In this document: positions 1-10,879 of the stretch, piece after piece | Layout of the letters: each line of letters opens with the position of its first letter | Position numbering within the stretch: the first letter of the stretch is position 1 | Origin: Isoetes taiwanensis | Lineage: Eukaryota; Streptophyta; Lycopodiopsida; Isoetales; Isoetaceae | Direction: 5' to 3' | Assembly: GCA_021234155.1 (NCBI GenBank) | Contig: JAJEKV010000011.1 | Location: forward strand, 8,357,132 to 8,421,131 | Length of the DNA stretch: 64,000 bases | Notes under the pieces: generated by a model | Databases searched by the model: none | What the model was told of the DNA's origin: nothing | What the model saw: the letters and a program-made list of their open reading frames with translations, nothing else | Position numbers and translations under genes: made by a program

Positions 1-2710
1 CTACCCCTTATCCAACCATGTGTATTGATCACAAGAGGGATCCGCTTTGAAGTATCATCTTCCTGAGGATTCAGGGGTAGAAGCGATGGCTAAAATAGTC
101 ATAGAGGTCCACAATTTCATGTAGATAGAACTCAGGGTTGTCCTGTGGCGAAATGTCACCAAAGTAGAAGCACCTGCAGCAAAAATTGGATGAGACATTG
201 AAAGCCTAGTTCAGTTGCAAATTTACTAGCACCTACCTCTCAGGATTTCTTAGATGTAATGTAGGAGAACCTGCATATATGTTACACAACATATAGCTTA
301 AACTGAGACGAAAAGATATGCAACACAAGAAAATACTCACCAAACAAAGGAGAAGTTAAGACATGAAATGATACACATCCTGGAATGGTAAACTCTGGTT
401 GCCCCACATCAGTGTCTAAGTAACCTACAGCACCAAACCTGCTTGGCTAATGTGAGAAGCAAAAACGTTTACATCATATGAAGCTAAATAAAGTGCTAGC
501 AGGCAGAAAAAACCTGTTCAGAAGCTGATTGACAAGAAATTTGCCAAATGTCGATTTCCCTGTACCCTTTGCCCCACAAATAGCAACTATGGGAGGTGTA
601 AAATATGATTCTCTTAAGAGCGACTCAGTTGTTTTCCACCAAGTTGAAGGGATATGAGTTGGGATCAAGACACGTCCAGAACTGATATGCAGTTTCTTAC
701 AACTTTGCATGTCATCGTTTTCTAGCTTCCTTTTTCTTGACCTTAGATCTGTAGTTACCACTGCATTCTTTTCATCTGCAATGTCTTCATCTCCTCTTGT
801 TTCTTTATACCCTTCCTTGCCACTTGTCTTGTTATATGATGACCTAGACAACCCTCCCACACCTTCCATAACCTCCTGGACAATAAGGATGAAAAGAACA
901 ATTAGAATATGCTGTTATCATATGTGCATTGGCAAAGCCAAAAGCAGAGTGCCTATGCATTTAAAATCCAACTTTTAGACCATAATGAGTGTGTTAGTAA
1001 TAGAATGAACGCAACAAAGTCGAAGTACATATGAGGTGGCCAGCTGTGACACGGGTCATATGTAAGAGACTATAGGATCCATAGTCCCTTTTGAGAACAA
1101 AAGTGTGTCCCTAACTTAGCGAAGAACTTGTCTCGGGACAGCAATGCGACCTACTCCTTTGTCATGCAACATACAATGTCTGGAAATATGAGGCCTGCAT
1201 TCCAATGACTATTGGTTGCAAGCAGGAATTTTCCATGTAGATGTTGGAAGAGCATATCAGGCGAAAAGCATTCTCCACTGTTCCCCTTTCTTTTCTTCCA
1301 ACTCAAACAAATGTAGTGAAAATGAATAGTTTCCAAACCGCCACTTTACATATGCCACCATTTTCATACATGATGAAACTTACAAATTGAACAGAGCTAC
1401 GAATTTGGTAGTGACGCCTAGATTTCATTGACTATGCATAACTTACAGACCTAATTAAAACGAGCTTCAAAAATTTTCTTCTCCTTGCTGGAAATGTAAC
1501 ATTGCGATTATTTCAAGCACAATTGCTATATAAGTCCCTTGTCTACTTCATTGCTGATGACTCATTTTTAAGTAATGAGGTAATAGATACATTACCAGCC
1601 TGAAAGTTTGACCTACTGCATTTGATCCAATTTCATGATAATCCCCTTGTTCCATATTATAAGAATGAAACTGTAATATGCATGGAAATGCATCTGAGTC
1701 ACTTTTGCCTTCAAGCTTGTGAGTCGCCATGTTTAACTCCACGTTTCTTGACTCATCTACATCTACTTGGGATTGATCTTTAACATGTGCATTGACATGG
1801 TATTGCAGGTTATGGGCCTCAAAAGTAAGAGCTGCACAGTGATTTGAATTAGAACAGACAAGAATTTTGGCCCAAAGTTAAGAGTGTAGCCAAGCATTGA
1901 AGCCCGCCCTTGTAAGACGGTCACCATTGCAGAGCCATCAAAACATATCGACTGCAATACAAATCAACTGTATAATTAGCAAACACAAACAAAACATTCC
2001 AAAACGGTAGCAATTGATAAAAGAAGTGAAAATTTTCTGAAGTGCAAGTAGAACTTTTGGTGCCATAACTAACCTGCCTGGAATTCACGTATGCAGTTGC
2101 CTTCTCCCCCTCATAATCTATTGGCCTGCAAATCGCATTAAATTAAACCATTATCTGACGTATATAAAGGAGTTAATGAGACGCATGTTTAACACAATTT
2201 AATATTCCAAAGCATAAACCAATAAAACACTTACATAACCAATGTCCCCTTCTTAGATGCATGAGTTTCCAGCTCTGGCCCAATAGATTTACCCTCATCT
2301 ACTGGTACAGATGCTTTAGGTGTCGCCGCATCATCCTTCTTTGCCACCATTACATGTTCAGAAGTGCATTCATCTTTCTTGATTCTTTTGGTAGGCCGTT
2401 CAATATTGGCACCCTCTACAAGTTTCAGATGATCTGAAGTCCAATTGTCTATTCCACATATTTTGGCCGGTTGCTCGAACGTCACATTCTCATTTGTCTC
2501 TACTAAATGATTGGATGTGCAACTGTTATCCTTACATGTATTTGTAGTTGAATTAGGCCGTTGGCACAAGTTGCTTCTTTTGGTACTATAACCCGGAACT
2601 GGTATTTCACCACTCTGAGTGACCTTTACCTGTCGGGACCTTTTCCTAAGTTGTAACCCATTGGTTAGAAGCCCTATTTTAAAGAGACTAGTACAAACAA
2701 AACCCTTCAT
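1..2710 (-). CDS. NOL9: NOL9/GRC3-type polynucleotide 5'-hydroxyl-kinase, multi-exon, 3' end outside window
   Basis: The family phosphorylates RNA 5'-OH ends and works in the nucleolus on pre-rRNA processing. Exons read on the minus strand are 2710-2235, 2125-2074, 1951-1596, 875-514, 438-341 and 173 to beyond 1. All junctions are GT-AG and keep phase. The third exon holds the N-terminal 'VTVLQGRASMLGYTL' segment. Exon 875-514 has the Walker A loop GAKGTGKS after PPIVAIC. Exon 438-341 reads 'GYLDTDVGQPEFTIPGC', typical of GRC3/NOL9. The last exon reads 'CFYFGDISPQDNPEFYL' and then, in another frame, 'PLVINTHGWIRG'. Two one-base frameshifts lie at homopolymers: the AAAA run (plus 1865-1868) and the CCCC run (plus 74-77). 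They look like consensus errors or recent lesions. The start at 2710 is uncertain, and one more exon within 876-1595 is possible. Confidence 0.87.
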
Positions 2711-2730
2711 TCTGTGTCAACTGAGCTGTT

Positions 2731-3014
2731 CTAGAGGGGCTTCTCATATGTGATCTTATCCCTATAATCATTCAAGCGATTTTTTATCATGTCGGCCACG
2801 TTTGACTGCACATATAGATGCGTATCGTCCAAGATATGAATAATGAACCTCTGAGCGACGGGCATGGACTGATTCATATTGATTATGAACTGAGCCATAG
2901 GTATATCACTGCCAACGCAAAGCAAATCCTTGTAAACACTGAAACAATTGAACCCTAAACCCTGGTAAGTGGAACTCACCAGCTGATAAGAATCCCACGC
3001 TGCGCTGTTACCAT
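2731..3014 (-). CDS. TFB5: TFIIH subunit TFB5 / GTF2H5 (TTDA), two exons
   Basis: TFB5 is the smallest TFIIH core subunit; it stabilises the complex for transcription initiation and nucleotide excision repair in the nucleus. Exon 1 (3014-2980) encodes MVTAQRGILIS plus two bases. A 71-bp intron (2979-2909) opens GTGAG and closes GGCAG. Exon 2 (2908-2731) begins with the base that completes a Cys codon, then reads DIPMAQFIINMNQSMP and later FIIHILDDTHLYV, ending TYEKPL-stop. The spliced product is 70 residues, the normal family length, and 'ISCDIPMAQF' spans the junction exactly as in plant orthologues. An uninterrupted ORF also starts inside the intron (82 aa from 2979), but it lacks the conserved N-terminus. 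The stop lies only 20 bp upstream of the NOL9 ATG on the same strand. Confidence 0.93.
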
Positions 3015-3300
3015 TATGGGCGTTTTGCTGTTCGAGGGACCATGTAGCAAAGTAGACCTAATTCTGAAGTTTAGGTATTGTTTTATGCATGGGGAGGTTA
3101 ATTGCCCGGAGGAGGCTCATTCCGCCCTGTGAAGGGCTCCGGCGGCGCCGCCAGATGAGGCGGAGCACGAGCGGCTAGAAGTAGAAGCAATATGCAGGAT
3201 TTGAAGTAAAATCTGCAGGATCTCAGGGCCGGATCAAGCAAAGCCATTCTTGGAAATTTGAACCATTTGGTTATTACGTCCGGTAATTGTCCGGAGAATA
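3015..3300. other. Upstream region of TFB5, no gene seen
   Basis: This stretch should hold the TFB5 promoter (transcription leftward). It contains a GC-rich tract around 3115-3180 with a GGCGGCGCC core. No coding potential or obvious TATA box was recognised. Confidence 0.4.
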
Positions 3301-3360
3301 AACGTCACTTTTGTGCCATTTATGACATTTGTGCTCCCCAAATGGCACAAAAGTGACGTT
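3301..3360. repeat. Perfect 21-bp inverted repeat (hairpin/cruciform)
   Basis: 3301-3321 and 3340-3360 are exact reverse complements, starting AACGTCACTTTTGTGCC, separated by an 18-nt loop. Part of the arm is repeated once more at about 3391-3408. It lies about 730 bp upstream of the HUH endonuclease ORF, so it is a candidate terminal or origin-like structure for that element. The functional link is inference. Confidence 0.85.
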
Positions 3361-4089
3361 TATGCTCCGTAAAAAGGCGGAGCATCAAGGTCACTTTTGT
3401 GCCATTTCTACCTATTTTTGTAGTAGTGTTTGCAAACCTACCTGGCAGGAGGAAGTTGCAGGTGTCTGTGAGCGGAGGAAGTTGCTATTTCCGGGCAGAT
3501 TAGGTGTTGGATCAAGGCTTCATCCGGTTGATCCGGCCAGATTAGGTGTCGTTGAGGCCCCTATCCGGTTGATCCAGCCTGTTTTGTGAGAGGCCGGTGT
3601 CAACTATATCAGGTCCGGTTGGGCGCCCATGGAGGATCGATCTGCAGAACAGGTTAGCTTTTGCTGTTGAATAGGAAGTCAGCTGCTTGGTTGAGCCAGT
3701 CGGTTGGTTGGGTCTGAAGCGTAGCATGAATCCGGCTTCTTGTTTTATGCCTGTCAATTAAGATATCCGACTCCTTGATCAGAATCTGGCTTGCCCACAT
3801 TATCAAATCCGGCTCCCTTGTATAAAATCCTTCAATCCGGCCTGCAATCGGTTGGGATCAGCCTGTAGCCTGGCTCCAGTCGACCCAATTTGCTTGTTCT
3901 GTCAGCCTGTAGTTCTGGATTGGAGTCCGGCTCCCTTGTTCTGTCACGCTCTGTTCTGGGAGGCCATTTGGTCGGTTGCAGGATCAGCCTGTAGGCTGCC
4001 ACGAACATTTTTTTCCCTCGAAATCCAATTCGTTTTGAATTAGCCCCTGTCAAATAAGAAAGCTTGCATCCTTTTATCATCTGTTTATC

Positions 4090-5106
4090 ATGGCTTCTAT
4101 TAAGAGGGTTGCCATGAAGCCCAAGGCCAGCGGGCGTGTGCCTGCTTGTATGCATACCGAATCTGAGTCTGGGCAGACCCAGGATTCGGCCCACACTTCT
4201 GCCATTCCAGACCCAACACATGTCTGGGATGCTTTAGATGCGTCTGTGACCTTGGCCTTGTCTGGCCAGGACGTGCCCCGAAGCTTTTTCGATGCTATGT
4301 CGTCGTTTTGCAGCAGAAAGTGTATTGCTGGTGCTGTTGCTTTGGAGAGGGGATCATCTGCTGATCACCTCCATATCCAAGCTGTCCTGAGAGCCCGTTA
4401 CAAGAATCACAAGGCATTGAATGATGCCATCAAGAGGGAGTTTAATTGGCCCTCTAAGCCTTCGGGCGTCATCTTAGTGTGCAAGACCCTTAAGAACAAC
4501 AGGCTGCATTGTTTCAAGGGCATGGTAGGATACTGCATGAAAGACATAGGCAAAGTACATTACTCCTGTCATTTGCACAATATATCTGAGAGTATGATTG
4601 AGAAAGGGAAAGACCTGTACGTGAGGTGGGGAGCTGGGGACACAAAAAATCTTTGTGTCTTAGATAATAGAAACCTTCTGAACAAGGCTGCACACTTTGT
4701 GTTCTACCATGGTGGTTGCATTGACCCCTAGTTTGGCGTTCACAATCTGTGGGATCTGAGAAGCGGGAAATATACTCTCGGTGATAGTTGGATAATCCCA
4801 TCTAACACTGCTCATGTGAACGAACACAGGGTGTGGGCCGCTTGGAGGGTCTTGTTGAATCCCAGCCATTGTATGCCGTCGGATGTGAGAACAATTCTGT
4901 TTGGCCTTCCTGCAGGTTATGTACCCATTGAGCGAAATGGGTCAGGCCAACGCCGATATTGGGATGACTCAATCCCCCCCGATGAGATGGACTGCAATTT
5001 CCAGGATATCCATGATCCATCCTTCATACGATCTTTGAAATCCACGACCATAGTCTTTGATTATATCCCCATCTACAAGGGGATCATAACGATGGCGATT
5101 GGTTAG
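4090..5106 (+). CDS. Rep-type HUH endonuclease-like protein (Replitron/CRESS-Rep-like), one in-frame stop
   Basis: HUH enzymes nick single-stranded DNA and join it covalently to tyrosine to start rolling-circle-type replication or transposition. From the ATG at 4090 the ORF gives 213 aa, ending at a TAG (4729-4731). The same frame then stays open to 5106, giving about 338 aa with one internal stop. Residues 86-97 read E-R-G-(5)-HLHIQ, matching the Rep pattern ExG...HhHhQ, with His93 and His95 as metal ligands. Residues 147-152 read GYCMKD, matching the Y-x-x-K nicking motif (Tyr148, Lys151). No helicase domain is visible after it, which argues against Helitrons and geminivirus-like Reps. The TAG may be decay, readthrough or an error. 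The HUH call is firm; the named superfamily is tentative. Confidence 0.7.
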
Positions 5107-6402
5107 CCTGTTATGTTTGGTGTTGCATGTACATATTTATTTGTGTCTGTGTTTTAGTTTATTTCAGTATGTTCTTGTATTGGTGACCAGTTGTTGCAGG
5201 ATAGGGATGGAGACCGATGGCAATCCTCCTGGAGAGACCAGTGAGCCCGCTGTGATCATAGGTCCAGGTTTCATAAGCAGTGTGATTGAGGATTCCCATC
5301 CAAATCCACGAGGTTTATGCTCGAGGGTGAGCGGATGTTTCTGCAGAGGAATTCGACTAGTATCATCTGAGGTTGGCCGCGGAGGCTCATCGAATATTTG
5401 CCTCCCTCGGGATCCGAGGAGGAGGCGGTGACTAGCTTTTATGTGGCGATAGATTCCGCGATGTCCAGTGTGGCCTGGGAACAACTTGGTGCCCCGTTAT
5501 CTGAGTTGCAGGCTTTGAGGTCTCACATGAGCTTGGCCAGGTGCTTGTTGTCATGAGAAAATTCGGCAGACTTGATGTTTGTGATCGGGAGCTAAGACGG
5601 GGATGCCAGGGAACTAGGCGCTTTTGTTCCTGTTGTCTTTCCAGTGTTCTTGTTGGTGGAGTTTGATAGACACTTTTCTTTCTGTTGGCTTTGCAGCTTG
5701 ATATGCGTGGCCCTGGGCCACATGTACATTATCTGAGCCTGTAAATATGTGAACTTCTGTTGCTTTGTACTATCTCTTGTGCATGCATTTGCGTACTAAC
5801 ATCTGCAGGGTTGAAGAGGGCTCTGGCCCCTGGGCATAGGGGAGACCCCCTGGACCGGGATCTCTCTTATGCTCGGATGAGCATTGGCATTGCGTTGGGG
5901 TTCAATCCCCCAAGCTCACTAACGAATCGTACTTGTTGGCTTTCAGGAAACGAAGAAAGAGCCACGTATCGGATCATCAAATGCATGCCATTGACAACTG
6001 GATCTTGGAGCTGTAGTCAATAGCGTGTGTTCGATGATCCGATACGTGGGCCAAACGTGGACCATCGGTAAGGCATGAGCATTGGATATTTGGGGTTCGA
6101 TCCCCCAAGGCTCTATGTATTCTTTTCCTAGTGTACCTCATTGTTATTTTCATTTCATACTGTATTGTCTTGAAAATACTATTTTATGCAATGGTCCTTG
6201 GCTTAATAATGTCTGCCCATGTCGGGTCAACGGGGAGCCAGGTTTGACTTGAAAAAGACCATCTTTGTGCGTTCTAGATTTGAGGGGAGGGAATATGCTC
6301 CCACATGTGCCATAATCTAATGGCCAAAAAGCCATAATACAAGGTTTAGCCATAATACAACTGCCATAAAGTAGAAACAATCTATTTATAACCAAGTCTG
6401 TA
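5107..6402. other. Non-coding region with repeated fragments
   Basis: No gene was recognised. Two fragments at about 5878-5918 and 6071-6112 share 'gcattgg...ggggttcaatccccca'-like sequence, which resembles a Pol III B box. The region also holds the inverted repeat 5962-6049. It may be the 3' non-coding part of the HUH element. Confidence 0.4.
5962..6049. repeat. 17-bp perfect inverted repeat
   Basis: CCACGTATCGGATCATC at 5962-5978 is exactly reverse-complemented at 6033-6049, with a 54-nt loop. It lies downstream of the HUH ORF. Confidence 0.8.
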
Positions 6403-6407
6403 GCCAA

Positions 6408-7059
6408 TGATATAGTTTAAGGTTAACATCTAACAATCAGCTCGGGGGAGTGGCCAATACGATTATGCAATAGGCGAAATCATATAGAGCTAATGTTTAT
6501 ATCATGGTTGGGACAAAAGGCAAAGACAAAGGCAAAGGATTTGCTAAAGAAGGCTAAATTCACAGAGACTTTTATAAATAGAACACGAATTTTAATTGGC
6601 AATATCTTCTCAATCAGAGATCTCATTTAGGGGAATTTTATTTTTTTTGGAACCGGCTCAGAGTCTACTTTCCGAATTGGGGTGACATGTTTTCTGATTG
6701 GTCCGTATGATGGCGGAAATAGTGACCGGAGGTCAAAGAAGTCTGCTTTACTCCTTCGCTCTTGAAACTGATTCTAAGAAAGCTATCTTCTTTTTCTAGA
6801 GCTTCTGTTGATCTTGTCTAGTAACTTATTACTATCCTCAAATCCAACTCTTGATGTATCATATTGAGGACTGCTAGCTCGAGGAAGGAGCTACAAGTGG
6901 AAGCTGGTTGTCAGATATGCCTTACTATCTTTATGTTCCAGCCTGATATTGCTAGCTGAGTGGTCCGGTTGGGTGGAGAGCTCCTTGGAATAAGGCTTTA
7001 GCTACTAATTTGTGTAAACGTTTTATATTTGTTCAGGTGCTTATACAAACATCGTATGA
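6408..7059. repeat. 5' LTR of the outer element
   Basis: It matches 50314-50916 along its whole length with scattered substitutions and small indels, and is more diverged than the LTR pairs nested inside. GCCAA flanks it at 6403-6407 and the primer-binding site follows at 7063. Confidence 0.85.
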
Positions 7060-7062
7060 AAC

Positions 7063-7076
7063 TGGTATCAGAGCGC
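7063..7076 (+). other. Primer-binding site of the outer LTR element
   Basis: TGGTATCAGAGC is complementary to the 3' end of initiator tRNA-Met, four bases after the LTR end. Confidence 0.75.
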
Positions 7077-7385
7077 AGTTTCAATTTTCTTTAGAACTAT
7101 GGGCAGTGGAACCATTATCATGATCTCTGTCGTGATAATGAAGTAGGTCTAGAGTTTTGAAGGACCAACGAAACAAAAACTTGGACAATTTCTCGAGTCT
7201 TCACTAAAGTACTTCTTAAGTTACTCATGACATGAAAGAGTTTTATAGATACACATGTAGATCAATCTAGGAAGTTAAGATGTGTCGCATTTAAGGAGAT
7301 TCGAGAAAAGGCAACTGGTGTTCCGAGAATTTTGAGAACAAAGTCAGACTTTAGAGCAAACTTTACAATTTGAATTCTGTTTATC

Positions 7386-7547
7386 CAGTGGCCCACGAGT
7401 AGGTGGCAATTACAAGTATGTGATCACAAGTAGGTGGCAATCAGAATTAATGTGACCCATGAGTAGGTGGTAATCATGAATGGCTGATCCACGAGTAGGT
7501 GGCAATCACGAGTTAATGTGACCCACGAGTAGGTGGTAATCACAAGC
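7386..7547. repeat. Minisatellite (GAGTAGGTGG unit), left part
   Basis: About five imperfect copies of a 30-40-bp unit with core 'cacgagtaggtggtaatcac'. A matching array in the same orientation lies at about 49960-50165. The two parts were one array before the foldback element inserted. Confidence 0.8.
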
Positions 7548-9131
7548 TGTGACGTTCCACATATTTATACGCATATGTAAGTATAAATACGTGACACGTC
7601 ACTATGAATAATTAATGGTACATTAATTATTCATAAGCTAAGGTTAGCTATGTTAATAATTAAATTATAAAGGTGGAAACCTAACCAAAATCCTAATTCG
7701 AATTTAGGGCTTATCCTAATATTAAAAAGGGCTAAAATACCAAATTAGTTAATTATTGACATGCCACCTGGCCCAAATCGATTGGGCAAGGTAGGGTTTC
7801 CATTTTGGACACCCAAATTAGGGCTTTTGTGCCCCAATTCGAATTGGGAGCAATTGGGGATGGAGGAGGAGGAGCAGCAGCCAGGCACCCTTCAGCAAAT
7901 CGAGATGGAGCCATCCCAAGCCCGATTCGACGGTTAGTCTGTAGCTTAGCTGTGTTATTTGTAGGGTAGCGCCCCTGTTGGGCACTTGTTGTGTGTATTT
8001 CTTCTATTTCTCTGTGTTCTCTATGCTTTACCTGTAGGAACTAACCCTTGATTGCAAAGGTGAGTTCTCCTTATCTCTGATTCTGTACTTGCTCTTAAAT
8101 GATGGATTGATAGTTCTTTGCATAGTATTACTCTTGAAATGGGGGAATTAAGGGGGGTAGAGACCTCTGAACCATGTTTATTAGTATGCTCCTAGGTAGA
8201 TCCCTGTATTTCCCATTATATGCGGCCTGTGCACAAGAGCCCACCGAGTCGTGGATGCTATGGAGTGACTTAGCACCAAACAAGGGACACAGTGGTGAAG
8301 TGGGGGTGGGGTCTTGCACGAACATAAAAGGCTCCTGAGACTCCTACAGTGGACTAGGCCTAATAGCCGGCCAGTGAGCTAGGCGCGATCCAGGCCGGGT
8401 ATGGGTCTGACACTCCCTGGGTGTAGTTGGTGTGACCCGCATGGGGCACCTTGCACTTTGAGTAGATTTAGGGCGAGTAAGTCGGGTACGGATGCGGGGG
8501 TCGCTGATGCGGCACGTATTCTCTAGTCCACCCATGGAACCACTGTGATCCTGGAAGGGGACGCTTCCCCGACCTGCCTCATCGGTCGGGACTTCATGAA
8601 CCCTGTAGTAGGCTCGAAGGGTGATACCTTGAGTCTGCGTATCCGGAAGGCTATAGTGACGCCATATCGTGATTGGACTCATCTGCAAAGTGTGCACAGG
8701 AGGGGCGGATGGAGTGGACAACCCTAGCCGATGTTCTATGCCAGCCAACGCCAGGTTATACCTCTGTCTGCTGATCTCTTGAGGCCGAGCCGTCAGTCCA
8801 TCCTCATCGGAGTCTGAACCTGGGGTTTGGGGTGTTTTCTTAGGTTTAGATGCATATTCTTTGTCGTTGGTACTTGGATGGATGTGCCACCCTTCGTGGT
8901 GGTTATTTATATATGATTTATGATGTGTGCTAACATGTATTCACGCTTCCGCGACGTAGGAGCCCCATTGAAGGTGGGCGAATGACCTTTCAGTGTCCTT
9001 CTTTCGGGCATCATATTATAGATGGCCGAAATAGGCGGAGGAGCCTCGCTCATGGCGAGTTGGTCGCCATGGGAGGGGAAAGTCCCCGTATATATACGTC
9101 CGAGGGTCGTATATGTTCAGGGAGCGTCACA
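7548..9131. mobile_element. Solo LTR of a gypsy family
   Basis: The segment starts TGTGACGTTCC, ends GCGTCACA and is flanked by CAAGC on both sides (7543-7547 and 9132-9136). It resembles the LTRs of the gypsy element at 30288-43645: the same TGTGACG...GTCACA ends, the same 'gcggatggagtggacaaccc' segment and the same length of about 1.6 kb. No internal domain is present, so it is the product of LTR-LTR recombination. Confidence 0.88.
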
Positions 9132-9148
9132 CAAGCGGTGCTGCTATC

Positions 9149-9625
9149 GGCTCCCTAGATTAACTAGAGGTGCCAAGAGGATTCGCTTGAGCGAATCCTC
9201 TGGATTCGCTTAAGTGAATTCCTAATGACATGGTGTCCACGTCTGCTCTAGAGAGGATTCGCTCCTCGACCCTGGTTAACCAAAATCATTTGAAAAATAT
9301 CCAGATTTAATGCATTGATTTCACATGCTTGGGAGGATTCACTTAAGTGAATCCCCTTGTGAGAATTCGCTTGAGTGAATCCTCACAAGCATTTATTTGT
9401 CCTTGCCGCGTGCTTCAAAGCATGCTTGGGGATTCACTTAAGTGAATCCCCCTTTGAGGATTCGGCTTGTGTGAATCCCCAAAGCACGGTAAGCCCAATG
9501 CAGCATGCTTGCAAGTTGCTTTGGTGCAAATCGTGCACCTTATTTTTGCACAATGGAGGATTCACATGTTTAATCCTTTCAATATGCACGATATATCTAT
9601 AGGGGCGGGGAATCTTCCCGTCCCA
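9149..9625. repeat. Left terminal inverted repeat of the foldback element
   Basis: It is the reverse complement of 49431-49940 with small indels. It contains at least six GATTC(G/A)CTYAAG(C/T)GAATC palindromes. Confidence 0.8.
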
Positions 9626-9655
9626 ATCTAGCATAGATTTAGCATAGATTTTGAG

Positions 9656-10005
9656 GCTTTTAGGATTCGCTCAAGCGAATCCTTGGCTTCTTTAAAGCCC
9701 AGGCGAATCCGTTGGTGAAGAAAAATTTGAAGAGCGAGAGGAAGATAGATTTTGTGTAAGTTTTTTTTTCTAGCTAAGTTCTATGAACTATTTTTTTTTG
9801 CTCACTATTTTTCTATGTTGCTTTGATCTTTTAGGATTTGCTCAAGCGAATCCTTGGCTGCTTTAAAGCCCAGGCGAATCCGTTGGTGAAGAAAAATTTG
9901 AAGAGCGAGAGGAAGATTGAGTTTGTGTAGTTTTTTTTTTTTCTAGCTAAGTTCTATGATCTATTCTTTTCTCACTATTTTTCCATGTTGCTTTGATCAA
10001 TGGTT
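9656..10005. repeat. Tandem duplication of ~175 bp
   Basis: 'ttaggattygctcaagcgaatcc' and the following ~170 bp, including GAAGAAAAATTTGAAGAGCG and a T-tract, occur at about 9658-9830 and again at about 9831-10003. Confidence 0.85.
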
Positions 10006-10131
10006 TAATTAAATCATGTACCTTAGGGCACTAACTTATTAATGGCCTATATCAATCTAGTTCAAATTTTAGTGGGTTCAATAGAATTTTTTTTCCTATT
10101 TGTGGTTGCAGTTTGTTGCGAATGTCTTCTT

Positions 10132-10850
10132 TGTGAAGTATATATTCATATCAAATTTCATATGAGGTGCTGAGACACAGACCAGGTTTATTCACAACAT
10201 AGATACATGTGCAGTTAAAGGTGAAAACATTATGGTGAAAGGTTATATGGTTAGTGTTGATCACATCATTTGATTAAGCAGGAATAAGCACAGTGGATCC
10301 AAACAATAGTGAACTTAAACCTAAAGGTTTATTTACTATGGTGACCATTGGAGTTGTGTAAATATTAAACCATTGGAATTGCACAAATTATATTAACAGA
10401 AGGTTGACACTAGGTCAACTATTTCGGGAGGGAACCGAGATTCGAATTCTCGGTCCAATGGCGAGAAGGCAACCTGCACTCTAAGAATGATTGTAGGCTT
10501 TCGGTTAGGCCAGACGGCCGGACTGAAGGCTATAAGTGAAATCGAAGATGAATTACTGTTACATTGGTTCGGAGGTCGTTTACCTAAAACTGAAGGATCG
10601 AGGTCTGTATAGAATATGGGATATTTGTATGGTTAGAAGATATTCATTCATAACCATTGCTTTGTAGATATGGTGATTTATTTGATTATGATATGAAGGG
10701 TTAAATATTCCAATGTTTAAGACTACAATTCATGATATTATTTCCATGAATTTCATGATGTCTTGTGATTAATCATTATAATGGTTATTTGAGTAGCACA
10801 AATCTCTGGTTGTTTTCATTGAATCTAAGTGAGTTAATAAATATCTTACA
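10132..10850 (+). repeat. 5' LTR of copia 1
   Basis: 719 bp, matched by 28219-28330 plus 47302-47928. The differences are few substitutions and short indels. Confidence 0.92.
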
Positions 10851-10879
10851 TTGGTATCAGAGTAGGTTAAGATCACAAT

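Noticed and set aside
2731-2979. Uninterrupted 82-aa ORF as the TFB5 protein
   Set aside because: Its first 23 codons are intron sequence; the spliced form restores the conserved MV..RGILISCDIPMAQF start and the normal length.
5880-6110. tRNA or SINE from GGTTCGATCCCC-like B boxes
   Set aside because: No matching A box, acceptor stem or cloverleaf could be built around either copy.
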